A stretch of DNA of 64,000 nucleotides from NCBI RefSeq assembly GCF_900103825.1, contig NZ_FNIF01000016.1, positions 43,828 to 107,827 of the forward strand, read 5' to 3'. Below, piece after piece: positions 16,456 through 24,137 of this stretch. This DNA is from Paenibacillus sp. yr247 (GTDB lineage: Bacteria > Bacillota > Bacilli > Paenibacillales > NBRC-103111). A program made the position numbers and the translations under genes. Positions within the stretch are counted from its first letter, which is position 1. Each line of letters starts with the position of its first letter. Under the pieces are notes generated by a model. That model had not been told where the DNA came from. It saw nothing but the letters and a program-made list of their open reading frames with translations, and searched no databases.

Positions 16456-17751
16456 ATGTCTGAAAAAATTGTGCAAAAAGGAGACAGGAATTTGGCACTT
16501 GTAAACTCCTCTGTTTCAATTATTGAGGAGAGTGCAGAACTACAAAGATTTTTATCTGAAGGTCGACTTATAGAAGCTGCAGCTCTTTTTCAACGAATGA
16601 TGAAAGCTGCCTCAGCACAACATCCTGTTTTTCCGCATTGGCGATACGATTTGAAAATGGACGAGTCTGGAAAAGTGATTATTGGCCATGTTCCAGCTAA
16701 TCAGGAAGTAGCGGAGTCACATCCATTTAAAATAAATATAAAATTTGATATGCCTGAAAAATATAGAAACTTTCCTAGTATGAATGAACTTCTGTTGCAC
16801 TCTTATGGAAAACAAGAAGAAATTGAGCTTGATGTTATTTCTTTTAAAGCTTGGATAGGCGAAGAAATTATTACGGATGATCAATCAAGCGACGCTCATA
16901 GTATTAAGATTAATATAAAACCGCAGGAATTTCCTAAACCACTCCCAATGAAATTGTATATGTTGGATAATTCCTTTACCCTAGATTATTTAGAGGTAGG
17001 AGTTACTGAAATTTACAACAACACCGTTACATTGGAGAATCATGCCCAAAGAAATGTCAAAATGCGCATACAGTTTCGGATAAATTTAATCGATAAATCA
17101 TCTGGATTTAGTATTAAAATTGCTCCTGAGTATTACTACGATGTAGAGGCTAATTTGCTCTTGCTTCAATTTATGAAAAGTTGTCGAGATGGAAGTAGAT
17201 TCGTATTAAAGGTCTTAAATAAAGGTACAAACCTATTTGTTTCTAGAGAATTTTCCCTTGATGTTGATATTCCCGAAGATATAGATAACAAAATTGAATG
17301 CCTTCACGACTTATACAAAATGGAAGAGCACTATAAGGTGAAGTTTCTATTAAAAGAAGTAATAACAGAAGATGATCAAGAGAAACTAACAATATTAAAG
17401 CTTGTAGCAGAAGACAAACCTTTGGAAGGAACTTATGACTGGTTTGATTGTAAATTTAGTGACAGACAAACTATAGAGAATACGATAGCTGCCTATGAAA
17501 ACCAGCCTAATGGCCTTTTGATGGTAGTTTCTGAATATAATCACCGGGTTAGCGTATTAGGTGCAGAGGTATTATTTGAGGAAGTTAAACGAGAGATAAG
17601 CAATGCAATTCCAAATGATATTGAGAAATTGAGGAAAAAGGTGTCTTTGATGGAGGATGGTGAATCGATTAACATAAGATTTATTCCAGCCACTGAAGAA
17701 AATAAAATTGTAGAGCGCTACGTCTTCAGATCAATTGCATGTGAGGATTAA
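16456..17751 (+). CDS. Large soluble protein of unknown function, module partner B
   Basis: A 431-aa protein without signal peptide or membrane segment. The N-terminus (residues 4-24) carries VQKGDRNLALVNSSVSIIEE, parallel to the tail of the small membrane protein just upstream. It is followed by a helical segment (LQRFLSEGRLIEAAALFQRMMKAAS) resembling a TPR-like hairpin. The rest is predicted beta-rich (alternating hydrophobic stretches, for example MKLYMLDNSFTLDYLEVGV). I recognise no catalytic motif. Start ATG 16456 follows GGGAGAG. The pair is bounded by R repeats on both sides and is AT-rich, which suggests a transferred two-gene cassette; a conflict or defence role is only a guess. Confidence 0.7.
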   Translation: MSEKIVQKGDRNLALVNSSVSIIEESAELQRFLSEGRLIEAAALFQRMMKAASAQHPVFPHWRYDLKMDESGKVIIGHVPANQEVAESHPFKINIKFDMPEKYRNFPSMNELLLHSYGKQEEIELDVISFKAWIGEEIITDDQSSDAHSIKINIKPQEFPKPLPMKLYMLDNSFTLDYLEVGVTEIYNNTVTLENHAQRNVKMRIQFRINLIDKSSGFSIKIAPEYYYDVEANLLLLQFMKSCRDGSRFVLKVLNKGTNLFVSREFSLDVDIPEDIDNKIECLHDLYKMEEHYKVKFLLKEVITEDDQEKLTILKLVAEDKPLEGTYDWFDCKFSDRQTIENTIAAYENQPNGLLMVVSEYNHRVSVLGAEVLFEEVKREISNAIPNDIEKLRKKVSLMEDGESINIRFIPATEENKIVERYVFRSIACED

Positions 17752-17796
17752 CTTTTCAATTTAGAAACTCTGTGTGCGTAATAATGTTTTAGGCAA

Positions 17797-17880
17797 CTTC
17801 CCCAAACATCCTCAACATCACGTGGCGGCGAATTGTGGATTTAGTACACCACGGCTCGCCGTGTTGAACCCCTGTCACAA
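17797..17880 (+). repeat. Dispersed repeat family R, copy 3 (truncated)
   Basis: CTTCCCCAAACATCCTCAAC, ATCACGTGGCGGCGAATTG, TGGATTTA, CCACGGCTCG and TTGAACCCCTGTC, in the order of copies 1 and 2 but ending before the second half. It begins 46 bases after the preceding stop codon. It contains small stems (GTGG...CCAC and CACGG-CTCG-CCGTG). Confidence 0.65.
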
Positions 17881-17885
17881 GAACT

Positions 17886-17914
17886 AGGCACCTGTTGCAG
17901 GTGCCTTTTAATTT
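17886..17914 (+). terminator. Intrinsic terminator
   Basis: Perfect 9-bp stem AGGCACCTG / CAGGTGCCT with loop TTG, followed by TTTTAATTT. It would end transcription from the two-gene module. Confidence 0.85.
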
Positions 17915-17957
17915 CGCCGTTAGACCCGTTAAGGGGAACCGTATCACAAGTGATGGT
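17912..17957 (+). other. SCC-like attachment-site copy (att2)
   Basis: Contains GGGGAACCGTATCACAAGTG, which would read Gly-Glu-Pro-Tyr-His-Lys-stop as at the end of rlmH. A 40-base stretch (17912-17951) matches 19567-19606 at 38 positions. The two copies flank a 1.6-kb azoR-rrf2 segment as direct repeats. Confidence 0.72.
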
Positions 17958-17964
17958 ACACACG

Positions 17965-17994
17965 ATTAAAACAGCCGATCATACAGATCGGCTG
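17965..17994 (-). terminator. Terminator of azoR
   Basis: On the minus strand CAGCCGATC - TGTAT - GATCGGCTG (9-bp perfect stem) is followed by TTTTAAT, 14 bases after the azoR stop. Confidence 0.88.
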
Positions 17995-18007
17995 CCTCCA
18001 TATTTTC

Positions 18008-18667
18008 CTATTTAGCTGCTAATTTTGAAGCTTGCTCTTCAGCATCTTTATATCCTTTTTGTAATACTTCATTTCTGTCTAGAATTGCTGTTCCTTGTAC
18101 TCGAATGGTTTCAAAATCCTCGATTCCCATTACATCAAACATGGACTTCAAAAATTTATTTGAGTACTCCAGTTCGGTATAAAAGTCATTATTGGTGTAA
18201 ATGGATCCACTGGCTTGAATTGTAAGTATACTTCTTCCATCATCGAGAAGTCCGACGGATGCTCTTCCATTACTCATTGGAGTATCGATATATCTAAACG
18301 TTTCCCTTGGAATCATAACATTATCTATATAATCTTTTAGTTTTGAGGGGATACTAAAGTTATGCATTGGAAATACAATTACATACTTACGAGCACTTTT
18401 GAATTGTTTTAATATCTCACTCATGTGGTCTGTTGCTTTTTTTTCTTGACTTGTTAATTCTTTTCCTTCTGCTTGTTTCGCCCATGCACTGAAAACATTT
18501 TTATCTAACATAGGTACTTCATCGTTGTATAGATTAATTTGTTCAATAACCTCGTCATTTGAATGCTTCTCTTTGTATATTTTTAGAAAGTAATTAAACA
18601 CATCTAGACTTGCAGAGGTTTTAGAATCAAGATTGGGGTGAGCATTGATGATAAGTAATTTACCCAT
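18008..18667 (-). CDS. azoR: FMN-dependent NADH-azoreductase / quinone reductase
   Basis: A 219-aa flavodoxin-fold oxidoreductase of the AzoR family. It reduces azo compounds and quinones by two electrons with NADH and FMN, and acts as a dimer in the cytoplasm. The FMN-binding segments are visible: INAHPNLDSKTSASLD at the N-terminus, FPMHNFSIPSKLKDYID around residues 99-115 and IQASGS near 150. Start ATG 18667 follows TAGGAGGAAAC. It is divergent from an Rrf2-type regulator, and a 19-bp imperfect palindrome lies 35 bases upstream of its start. The pair lies between two 40-bp direct repeats and so forms a mini-cassette. Confidence 0.9.
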   Translation of the reverse strand: MGKLLIINAHPNLDSKTSASLDVFNYFLKIYKEKHSNDEVIEQINLYNDEVPMLDKNVFSAWAKQAEGKELTSQEKKATDHMSEILKQFKSARKYVIVFPMHNFSIPSKLKDYIDNVMIPRETFRYIDTPMSNGRASVGLLDDGRSILTIQASGSIYTNNDFYTELEYSNKFLKSMFDVMGIEDFETIRVQGTAILDRNEVLQKGYKDAEEQASKLAAK

Positions 18668-18701
18668 GTATGTTTCCTCCTAAGATGAAAAGTTCGTTAT
18701 T

Positions 18702-18720
18702 GTCGACTAATTTAATCGAC
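18702..18720. promoter_or_regulatory. Palindromic operator candidate between azoR and the Rrf2 regulator
   Basis: GTCGACTAATTTAATCGAC is a near-perfect palindrome of the length Rrf2 dimers bind. It is placed 35-53 bases before the azoR start codon in the divergent intergenic region. The regulator assignment is inferred from the gene pair. Confidence 0.55.
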
Positions 18721-18856
18721 GATTAACATAATCCATAATATAGTTTTCCCAATGGCCTGTCAATTTATTCAGCCATGTAATCTCTGGAAATTTACAAAAT
18801 GAAATAGATGCTATAGTATGTTTTTTGTACTCGTAACATGAAAGTAGGTGATTTAT

Positions 18857-19366
18857 ATGCAGTACAGCGTAATGGTTGAATATGCTTTGCATAGCCTTGT
18901 TTATTTAATAGATATACCAGAAGAGGAAAGTATAGGAATAAAAGACCTTTCAGATTTTCAAGGTCTTTCAGAAACGTATCTCTCGAAAGTTCTCGGTAAA
19001 TTGTCTAAGGCTGGCATTGTTCGTTCAACACCTGGAGTAAATGGGGGATATAAATTAGCTAAACTTCCCGAGGAAATTTCGTTTTGGGACGTAATTGAAG
19101 CAGTTGAAGGGAAGAAACCTATTTTTCAATGTAAAAATATATTAAAAACGAATTTAATGTATAGAGATAATGAAGAATGTACGTCATGTACTCAAAACAA
19201 TCCAATATGTACAATTAACTTGGCAATGCTAGAAGCAGAAGAGCATATGCGTAAGGCTTTACGCAATAAAACTCTTGCTTGGTTAAATAGGGAGCTGAAT
19301 CAAGTTCTACCTGAGAAAGTACGAACGGGTAGTCGAAACTATTTTATGAATAAAAGCTCAAACTGA
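18857..19366 (+). CDS. Rrf2 family transcriptional regulator
   Basis: A 169-aa winged-helix regulator. The Rrf2 N-terminus MQYSVMVEYALHSLVYL is followed by the helix-turn-helix region LSETYLSKVLGKLSKAGIVRSTPGVNGGYKLA. The C-terminal half has four cysteines in the order Cys-Lys-Asn, then CTSCTQNNPIC, which could bind a metal or Fe-S cluster or sense thiol-reactive compounds. The ATG at 18857 is preferred (AGGTG at 18846-18850); GTG 18848 is in frame but overlaps that site. It is divergent from azoR and is the likely regulator of it, in keeping with quinone or diamide sensing by related proteins. Confidence 0.88.
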   Translation: MQYSVMVEYALHSLVYLIDIPEEESIGIKDLSDFQGLSETYLSKVLGKLSKAGIVRSTPGVNGGYKLAKLPEEISFWDVIEAVEGKKPIFQCKNILKTNLMYRDNEECTSCTQNNPICTINLAMLEAEEHMRKALRNKTLAWLNRELNQVLPEKVRTGSRNYFMNKSSN

Positions 19367-19368
19367 AC

Positions 19369-19462
19369 TTAATACGAATCGCTTTTTTTACCCGTACTTT
19401 CATGATTCCCGGGGCAAACACCGGCCCATGAAGCTAAATGGGCAGCAGTTGGAAAATTTCGC
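19369..19462 (-). mobile_element. IS110-family transposase remnant
   Basis: The minus-strand frame reads FPTAAHLASWAGVCPGNHES followed by TGKK. This is the conserved core of the Transposase_20 domain of IS110/IS116/IS902 elements. Only about 30 codons remain, with no start and an early stop. It begins 3 bases past the Rrf2 stop and lies between the two direct att repeats. The rest of 19463-19566 has nothing recognisable. Confidence 0.75.
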
Positions 19463-19566
19463 AAACTTTAATCGAAGTCACATGCATCCTACTTCACGGG
19501 GGATGTATTTTTATTTTCCAGAACACAATCGGGTACGTCTGACTATTTCGCAAGTGACCGTCCTCT

Positions 19567-19612
19567 TTTCGCCGTTAGACCCGTTAAGGTGAACCGTATC
19601 ATAAGTAACGGC
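19567..19612 (+). other. SCC-like attachment-site copy (att3)
   Basis: Contains GTGAACCGTATCATAAGTAA followed by CGGCAA, closest in its right half to the rlmH end (AAGTAACGGCGA). It is the right-hand member of the 40-bp direct repeat shared with 17912-17951. Confidence 0.72.
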
Positions 19613-19757
19613 AAGTTTTTGACAGGGGTCCCATAAAAAAGGGTTCTTACGATATGGCCACGAAATTATTGTATTTCAGAAACCGGCGGTTTGCCGGGTT
19701 AGAGCCTGAAATAGGATGGCTGAATGTGCTCTTGTGCAGTGTAAGGGAGGAGTTTTC

Positions 19758-20090
19758 ATGACTAACATGTCGATTAATCGTTCCGTCGATGCGATATGGA
19801 AGAGCGAGTCGGCTAGGATCATTGGAGGTCTAACACGGATCGTACGAGATATCGGACTTGCCGAAGATCTTGCGCAAGATGCTCTCCTCATCGCTCTCGA
19901 GCGATGGCCGTTATCAGGCATCCCAGATAATCCGGGCGCATGGCTGATGGCAACTGCAAAACGTAGGGCTATCGATCTGCTGCGTAGAAATAAGTTGAGA
20001 GATCGCAAATATGAAGAGCTTAGTTATGAGTTGAACGCTCAGGACGAACCGGTTTTTGACTCTGCCCTGCTATCCGGAGGCATATTTTAG
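19758..20090 (+). pseudogene. Truncated ECF-type sigma factor
   Basis: A 110-aa frame matching the sigma-70 region 2 of SigI/DUF6596-type ECF factors: DAIWKSESARIIGGLTRIVRD, LAEDLAQDALLIALERWP, PDNPGAWLMATAKRRAIDLLRR. These proteins normally run to about 400 residues with region 4 and a long C-terminal domain. Here the frame ends after DEPVFDSALLSGGIF, where the family would continue 'DDLLRL'. The stop is 4 bases from the 3' end of the opuA permease gene, so a deletion or insertion junction removed the rest. Start ATG 19758 follows GGGAGGAG. It cannot work as a complete sigma factor. Confidence 0.82.
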
Positions 20091-20094
20091 CTTG

Positions 20095-21834
20095 CTACTT
20101 TTTAATCAAATCCTCAATGGAAGTAAGGTTCATATATTTCGGAACGACTAGACCGAGCTTGGTTCCAATCAGGTTGGGTCCCAAGTCCTCGTATTTACCT
20201 GTAAACTTCTCATAATAATCTTTATGCGTGGTTGGCAGCCAACCTGCCACCATAGCATCAGCGTCTCCGCTAGAAATGCCAGCCCACATGGGTCCAGCCT
20301 CCACCTGAAGCATATCCACTTGGTAGCCCAGCTTGCTCTCCAGCACGTATTTAACCACATTCGTACTCGCTATTTCTGAATCCCACGCTACATAGGCAAG
20401 CTTTAACTTCTTTCCTGCCACTTTGGGAATACCACTAATCCATGCATTCACTTTATCCAGGTTAGCTTCCACCCACTGTGAAGCAGCTTCCTCCGGTTTC
20501 TGACCCTCTTGGATTTTTACCATCACCTGTTCCATATCTGCAGGTTTCCACTGAAAATTATCGAGGAATTGATATGCTGAAGGCTGATCTGATTGCAAAT
20601 GGAGACGTACAATTGAGTGAATCTCCTCATCTCCGCCGAATACGTTTTTCGTATCCGCCAAATATTTCAGATCGTACTTGGAAAACATCCAGTGTGGTGT
20701 CCAGCCGGTCACAATGATGGGCTTGCCTTCCTTATAGGCTCTGTCCAAGGCAATAGTCATAGCCGTACTGGAACCTTCAATTAGTTTCCATGAGGTAAGA
20801 TTATAGGCCTTAATTGCTTTTTCCGCAGCATTCATTAAGCCGGAACCGGGGTCAATGCCAATAATGCTGTAACCCACCTGGTCTCCAACGAAAGTGCTCG
20901 TCGAAACAGGAGACTTCTTCCTTATACCTATAAAGATAGCAACGATGCAGAAAGCGGCTACGGCTGCGATTACCAGTGGCTTCTTTAATGCAAAAGACTT
21001 TTTCCCCTTTCTTTTCTTACCAATAACGCTCTGTGTTAATCGGTCCAGTAGGATAGCCAAAACTACAACAGCAAGTCCTGCCTCAAACCCCTGTCCCGTC
21101 TTCAATTGAGTCACCGCCCGGTAAACGTCTGCTCCGACGCCCTGCGCTCCGATCATTGAAGCAATGACCACCATTGAGAGAGACAGCATGATAGTCTGAT
21201 TGATCCCAGCTAATATAGTCGGTAGTGCCAGTGGGAACTGTACTTTAAAAAGCTTCTGAGCCGGGGTTGACCCGAAAGCATCCGCAGCTTCCACTAAATC
21301 GGCAGGTACCTGCAGAATACCAAGGTTCGTTAAACGAATGGTCGGCGGGATAGAGAAAATAACCGAGGCGATAACGCCTGGAACCACGCCAAGTCCGAAA
21401 AAAGTAACCGCTGGAATGAGGTACACAAACGCCGGCATCGTCTGCATAAAATCCAGCACCGGGGTCAGTGTACTCCTCACAGAGCGGTTTCTAGCACACC
21501 AGATCCCGAGTGGCAGCCCAAGAATGATGGAAATAAGGGCGGAGGTTAATACCAAAGCCAATGTGTCCATTGTGGGGTCCCAGTATCCGAGGTTAAGGAT
21601 AAGAAGCAATCCGAGCACAGCAAATAGCGCCAGACGCCACTTTCCGAAATAATAAGCAAGGAGCGTTAGGAGTACGATAACAACAATAGCGGGGAAGGCA
21701 TGAAATAGGAAAGTAAATCCACCTACGATCCCACTAATGATGGCTGAGAAGAAATTAAACAGGAATGCTAAGTTAGTATTCAACCAACGGATAATGAATT
21801 CCACCCAATGGTCCAAAGGGATTTTAGGGAGCAT
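20095..21834 (-). CDS. opuAB: Glycine betaine ABC transporter permease fused to substrate-binding domain
   Basis: A 579-aa fusion for uptake of the osmoprotectant glycine betaine/proline betaine. Residues 1-280 are a membrane permease with several helices and the EAA-like loop AADAFGSTPAQKLFKVQFPLALPTILAG. After a lysine-rich stretch and one further membrane helix, the C-terminal 270 residues form an OpuAC-type binding domain outside the membrane (QVGYSIIGIDPGSG, TGWTPHWMFSKYDLKYL, VAGWLPTTHKDYY). Its start ATG abuts the stop codon of the ATPase gene (TAAATG), with GGAGGTGA inside the end of that gene. It seems complete. Confidence 0.92.
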   Translation of the reverse strand: MLPKIPLDHWVEFIIRWLNTNLAFLFNFFSAIISGIVGGFTFLFHAFPAIVVIVLLTLLAYYFGKWRLALFAVLGLLLILNLGYWDPTMDTLALVLTSALISIILGLPLGIWCARNRSVRSTLTPVLDFMQTMPAFVYLIPAVTFFGLGVVPGVIASVIFSIPPTIRLTNLGILQVPADLVEAADAFGSTPAQKLFKVQFPLALPTILAGINQTIMLSLSMVVIASMIGAQGVGADVYRAVTQLKTGQGFEAGLAVVVLAILLDRLTQSVIGKKRKGKKSFALKKPLVIAAVAAFCIVAIFIGIRKKSPVSTSTFVGDQVGYSIIGIDPGSGLMNAAEKAIKAYNLTSWKLIEGSSTAMTIALDRAYKEGKPIIVTGWTPHWMFSKYDLKYLADTKNVFGGDEEIHSIVRLHLQSDQPSAYQFLDNFQWKPADMEQVMVKIQEGQKPEEAASQWVEANLDKVNAWISGIPKVAGKKLKLAYVAWDSEIASTNVVKYVLESKLGYQVDMLQVEAGPMWAGISSGDADAMVAGWLPTTHKDYYEKFTGKYEDLGPNLIGTKLGLVVPKYMNLTSIEDLIKK

Positions 21835-23037
21835 TTAGGGATTCACCTCCTTATGAGTAATATCGTGGGTGCCAGCAATAGCCGCTAGGACTGCGCCGCG
21901 AACTATAATGCCTAATAGACGGCCTTTTTCATCGACTACTGTAACCGGAATTTTCGCACTGCTAATAAGCTCGAAGCATTCATTCAAATGGATGTCAGGC
22001 GGGACTGTAGGAACATCACGGATGACGATATCCCCAATCGTTTTACCACTTTGAACAGCAATAGCTGCATCTTCTGCAGTAATAGCGCCAATGAGCCGTT
22101 TTGCTTTGTCCACGATGTACAGGTTCGAAATCCCACTATCCTGCATCAACTGCAAGGCGACCCTTGGTCCTCGTTCCAGAGTGATGGTTTCTGGCCTGCG
22201 CATCACGTATGCTGCCGTTAGTACTTTTGACAGATCGACATCCTCTACGAATCGTTCTACATACTTGTTCGCTGGATTCATTAATATTTCTTCCGGTGTT
22301 CCAATTTGGACAATAGAACCGTCCCGCATGAGAGCGATTCTGTCACCGATTCGCAAGGCTTCATCCAAATCATGAGTAATGAAAATGATTGTTTTTTTCA
22401 TTTTATCCTGGAGCTCCAGCAGTTCATCCTGCATATCCTTACGAATTAAAGGATCTAGCGCGCTGAACGCCTCGTCCATGAGTAGAACATCTGGATCGTT
22501 CGCTAAAGCGCGTGCCAGTCCAACTCGCTGCTGCATGCCTCCGCTCAGTTGATCGGGACTGCTGTCCTCTAATCCTTTTAAACCAACAAGCTCCAAAGAT
22601 TCCATTGCCTTCTGCCGATTGGCTTGTTTGGATCCCCCTTGAATCTCCAGTCCAAACTCCACATTCTCAATGATTGTTTTATGCGGAAACAAAGCAAATT
22701 TCTGGAAAACCATGCTGATCTTGCTGCGCCTAACTTGACGAAGTTGTTCATGGTTCATCGATACAATGTTCTCCCCATCAATGAGAATCGTTCCAGAGGT
22801 GGGTTCTATAAGACGATTCAATAGACGGACTAGAGTAGATTTACCGCTTCCCGACAGTCCCATAATCACGAAGATTTCTCCCGCCTGTATGGCTAAATTG
22901 ACCTTGTTGACTCCAACAGTATGCTTCGTTTCTTCGTATATTTTCTTTTTGGACCATCCTTTATCAAGAAGTAAGAGGGCCTTTTGAGGATCTTGTCCGA
23001 ATACCTTCGTCAAATTATTGACTTCAACAATGTGCAT
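21835..23037 (-). CDS. opuAA: Glycine betaine ABC transporter ATP-binding protein with CBS domains
   Basis: A 400-aa ATPase of the OpuA/ProV type. Visible: Walker A GLSGSGKST, signature LSGGMQQR, Walker B VLLMDEAFSALDP and the switch His in FITHDLDEA. Two CBS domains in the C-terminal 120 residues are, in OpuA, the ionic-strength sensor. Start ATG 23037 is taken because CAGGAGGAAAC precedes it; the longer frame to 23169 has no ribosome-binding site. It is the first gene of a two-gene operon with the permease/binding protein. The operon sits inside the rlmH island, between att3 and att4. Confidence 0.92.
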   Translation of the reverse strand: MHIVEVNNLTKVFGQDPQKALLLLDKGWSKKKIYEETKHTVGVNKVNLAIQAGEIFVIMGLSGSGKSTLVRLLNRLIEPTSGTILIDGENIVSMNHEQLRQVRRSKISMVFQKFALFPHKTIIENVEFGLEIQGGSKQANRQKAMESLELVGLKGLEDSSPDQLSGGMQQRVGLARALANDPDVLLMDEAFSALDPLIRKDMQDELLELQDKMKKTIIFITHDLDEALRIGDRIALMRDGSIVQIGTPEEILMNPANKYVERFVEDVDLSKVLTAAYVMRRPETITLERGPRVALQLMQDSGISNLYIVDKAKRLIGAITAEDAAIAVQSGKTIGDIVIRDVPTVPPDIHLNECFELISSAKIPVTVVDEKGRLLGIIVRGAVLAAIAGTHDITHKEVNP

Positions 23038-23572
23038 AGTTTCCTCCTGTTGTTTAGTTGAAACAAACCTTTCCTTAAATCGACAATTTCCTCTCCGATC
23101 GATAAAAGCCATAGTAATATTTATAGACATAAAAGTGGGAAATGAAACACCAAGTCCTGAAACTCGCATCTAACATAGTAGCCTCTACGAAGAAGTGACG
23201 ACCAAGTTAAAGGGAGATACTAACCATGAAGGGAGGAGGCTTTGATCTTAACAAAACAACAATTAATGGGATCAAAAAGCAAACAACTGAGCAAAGAACT
23301 CTCTGTTAACCATAACTAACATTTTTCCCTTTAGGCAGACATTAAGAAAGAGATCGTGTAATATGGGTCTTAATCAACTGCTGTTGGAGGGGGTTTTTTT
23401 TGCAATGAAAAATCATGGTTTTGTTTAATTGCTATATCTTAATAATACATTGAATAGGTTAATGATGAATTATATGTATCTAAGCTTATTGAAAACATGG
23501 AGTTTGATGTCGTTGCTGATTTTATAGCCATTCAAGAAAACAAATTTAATATGGTAAGGAGCGCCAAACTTA
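23038..23572. other. Intergenic region between opuAA and the DUF488 gene
   Basis: Should hold the opuA promoter on the minus strand. No standard gene is seen. Just before the DUF488 start a frame reading NDELYVSKLIENMEFDVVAD (about 23465-23524) runs on into the DUF488 gene in another frame. It looks like the end of a decayed small gene that lacks a start. Confidence 0.4.
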
Positions 23573-24016
23573 GTGAAAAGCATGTACACGATCGGATTTG
23601 CTCAGAAATCATTAAAAACCTTTGTACATCATTTGCTTGATAACCAAGTAACTAAGATTGTAGACACACGTCTTAATAATGTGTCACAACTTGCGGGTTA
23701 TGCAAAAAAAGAAGATTTACAATATGTTTTGGAATTAGTAAATATTAAATATGCTCACGAGATTGAATTAGCACCGACTAAGGACATGCTAGAAGCCATT
23801 AAGAAAAAGCAAATTTCATGGGATGAATTTGAAAAAATCTTTATTGACCTAATAGCAAAACGAAAGATAGAAGAAAAGATTGATGATTTATTGGGGGAAG
23901 AAGAGACAGTATGCTTCTTATGTAGTGAACATAAGCCGCATCAATGCCATAGACGTTTGATTGTTGAATATTTAAGGGAGTATAAAAAAGACATTCTAAT
24001 TAATCATTTGTACTAA
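23573..24016 (+). CDS. DUF488 family protein
   Basis: A 147-aa protein of the DUF488 family: TIGFAQKSLKTFVHHLLDNQVTKIVDTRLN at the N-terminus, and CFLCSEHKPHQCHRRLIVEYL, the conserved Cys-rich C-terminal block, near residues 115-135. The GTG start 23573 has AAGGAG 10 bases upstream; an ATG three codons later is possible. DUF488 proteins are often found in mobile and defence-rich regions, and their biochemical role is not established. It is the last gene before att4. Confidence 0.85.
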   Translation: MKSMYTIGFAQKSLKTFVHHLLDNQVTKIVDTRLNNVSQLAGYAKKEDLQYVLELVNIKYAHEIELAPTKDMLEAIKKKQISWDEFEKIFIDLIAKRKIEEKIDDLLGEEETVCFLCSEHKPHQCHRRLIVEYLREYKKDILINHLY

Positions 24017-24024
24017 GACATTCA

Positions 24025-24044
24025 GGGGAACCGATCATAAGTAA
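24025..24044 (+). other. SCC-like attachment-site copy (att4), degenerate
   Basis: GGGGAACCGATCATAAGTAA differs from att3 mainly by loss of one T after ACCG. It lies 9 bases after the DUF488 stop. It may mark the right end of the stacked cassettes. Confidence 0.55.
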
Positions 24045-24137
24045 GCTAATATTGGAATAGCGAGGCACTGCTTCCTTCATTCTTGAAGAAACGGTGCCTC
24101 TTACTATTGTAGATTAGAAATCAAAGTTATTTTATGA

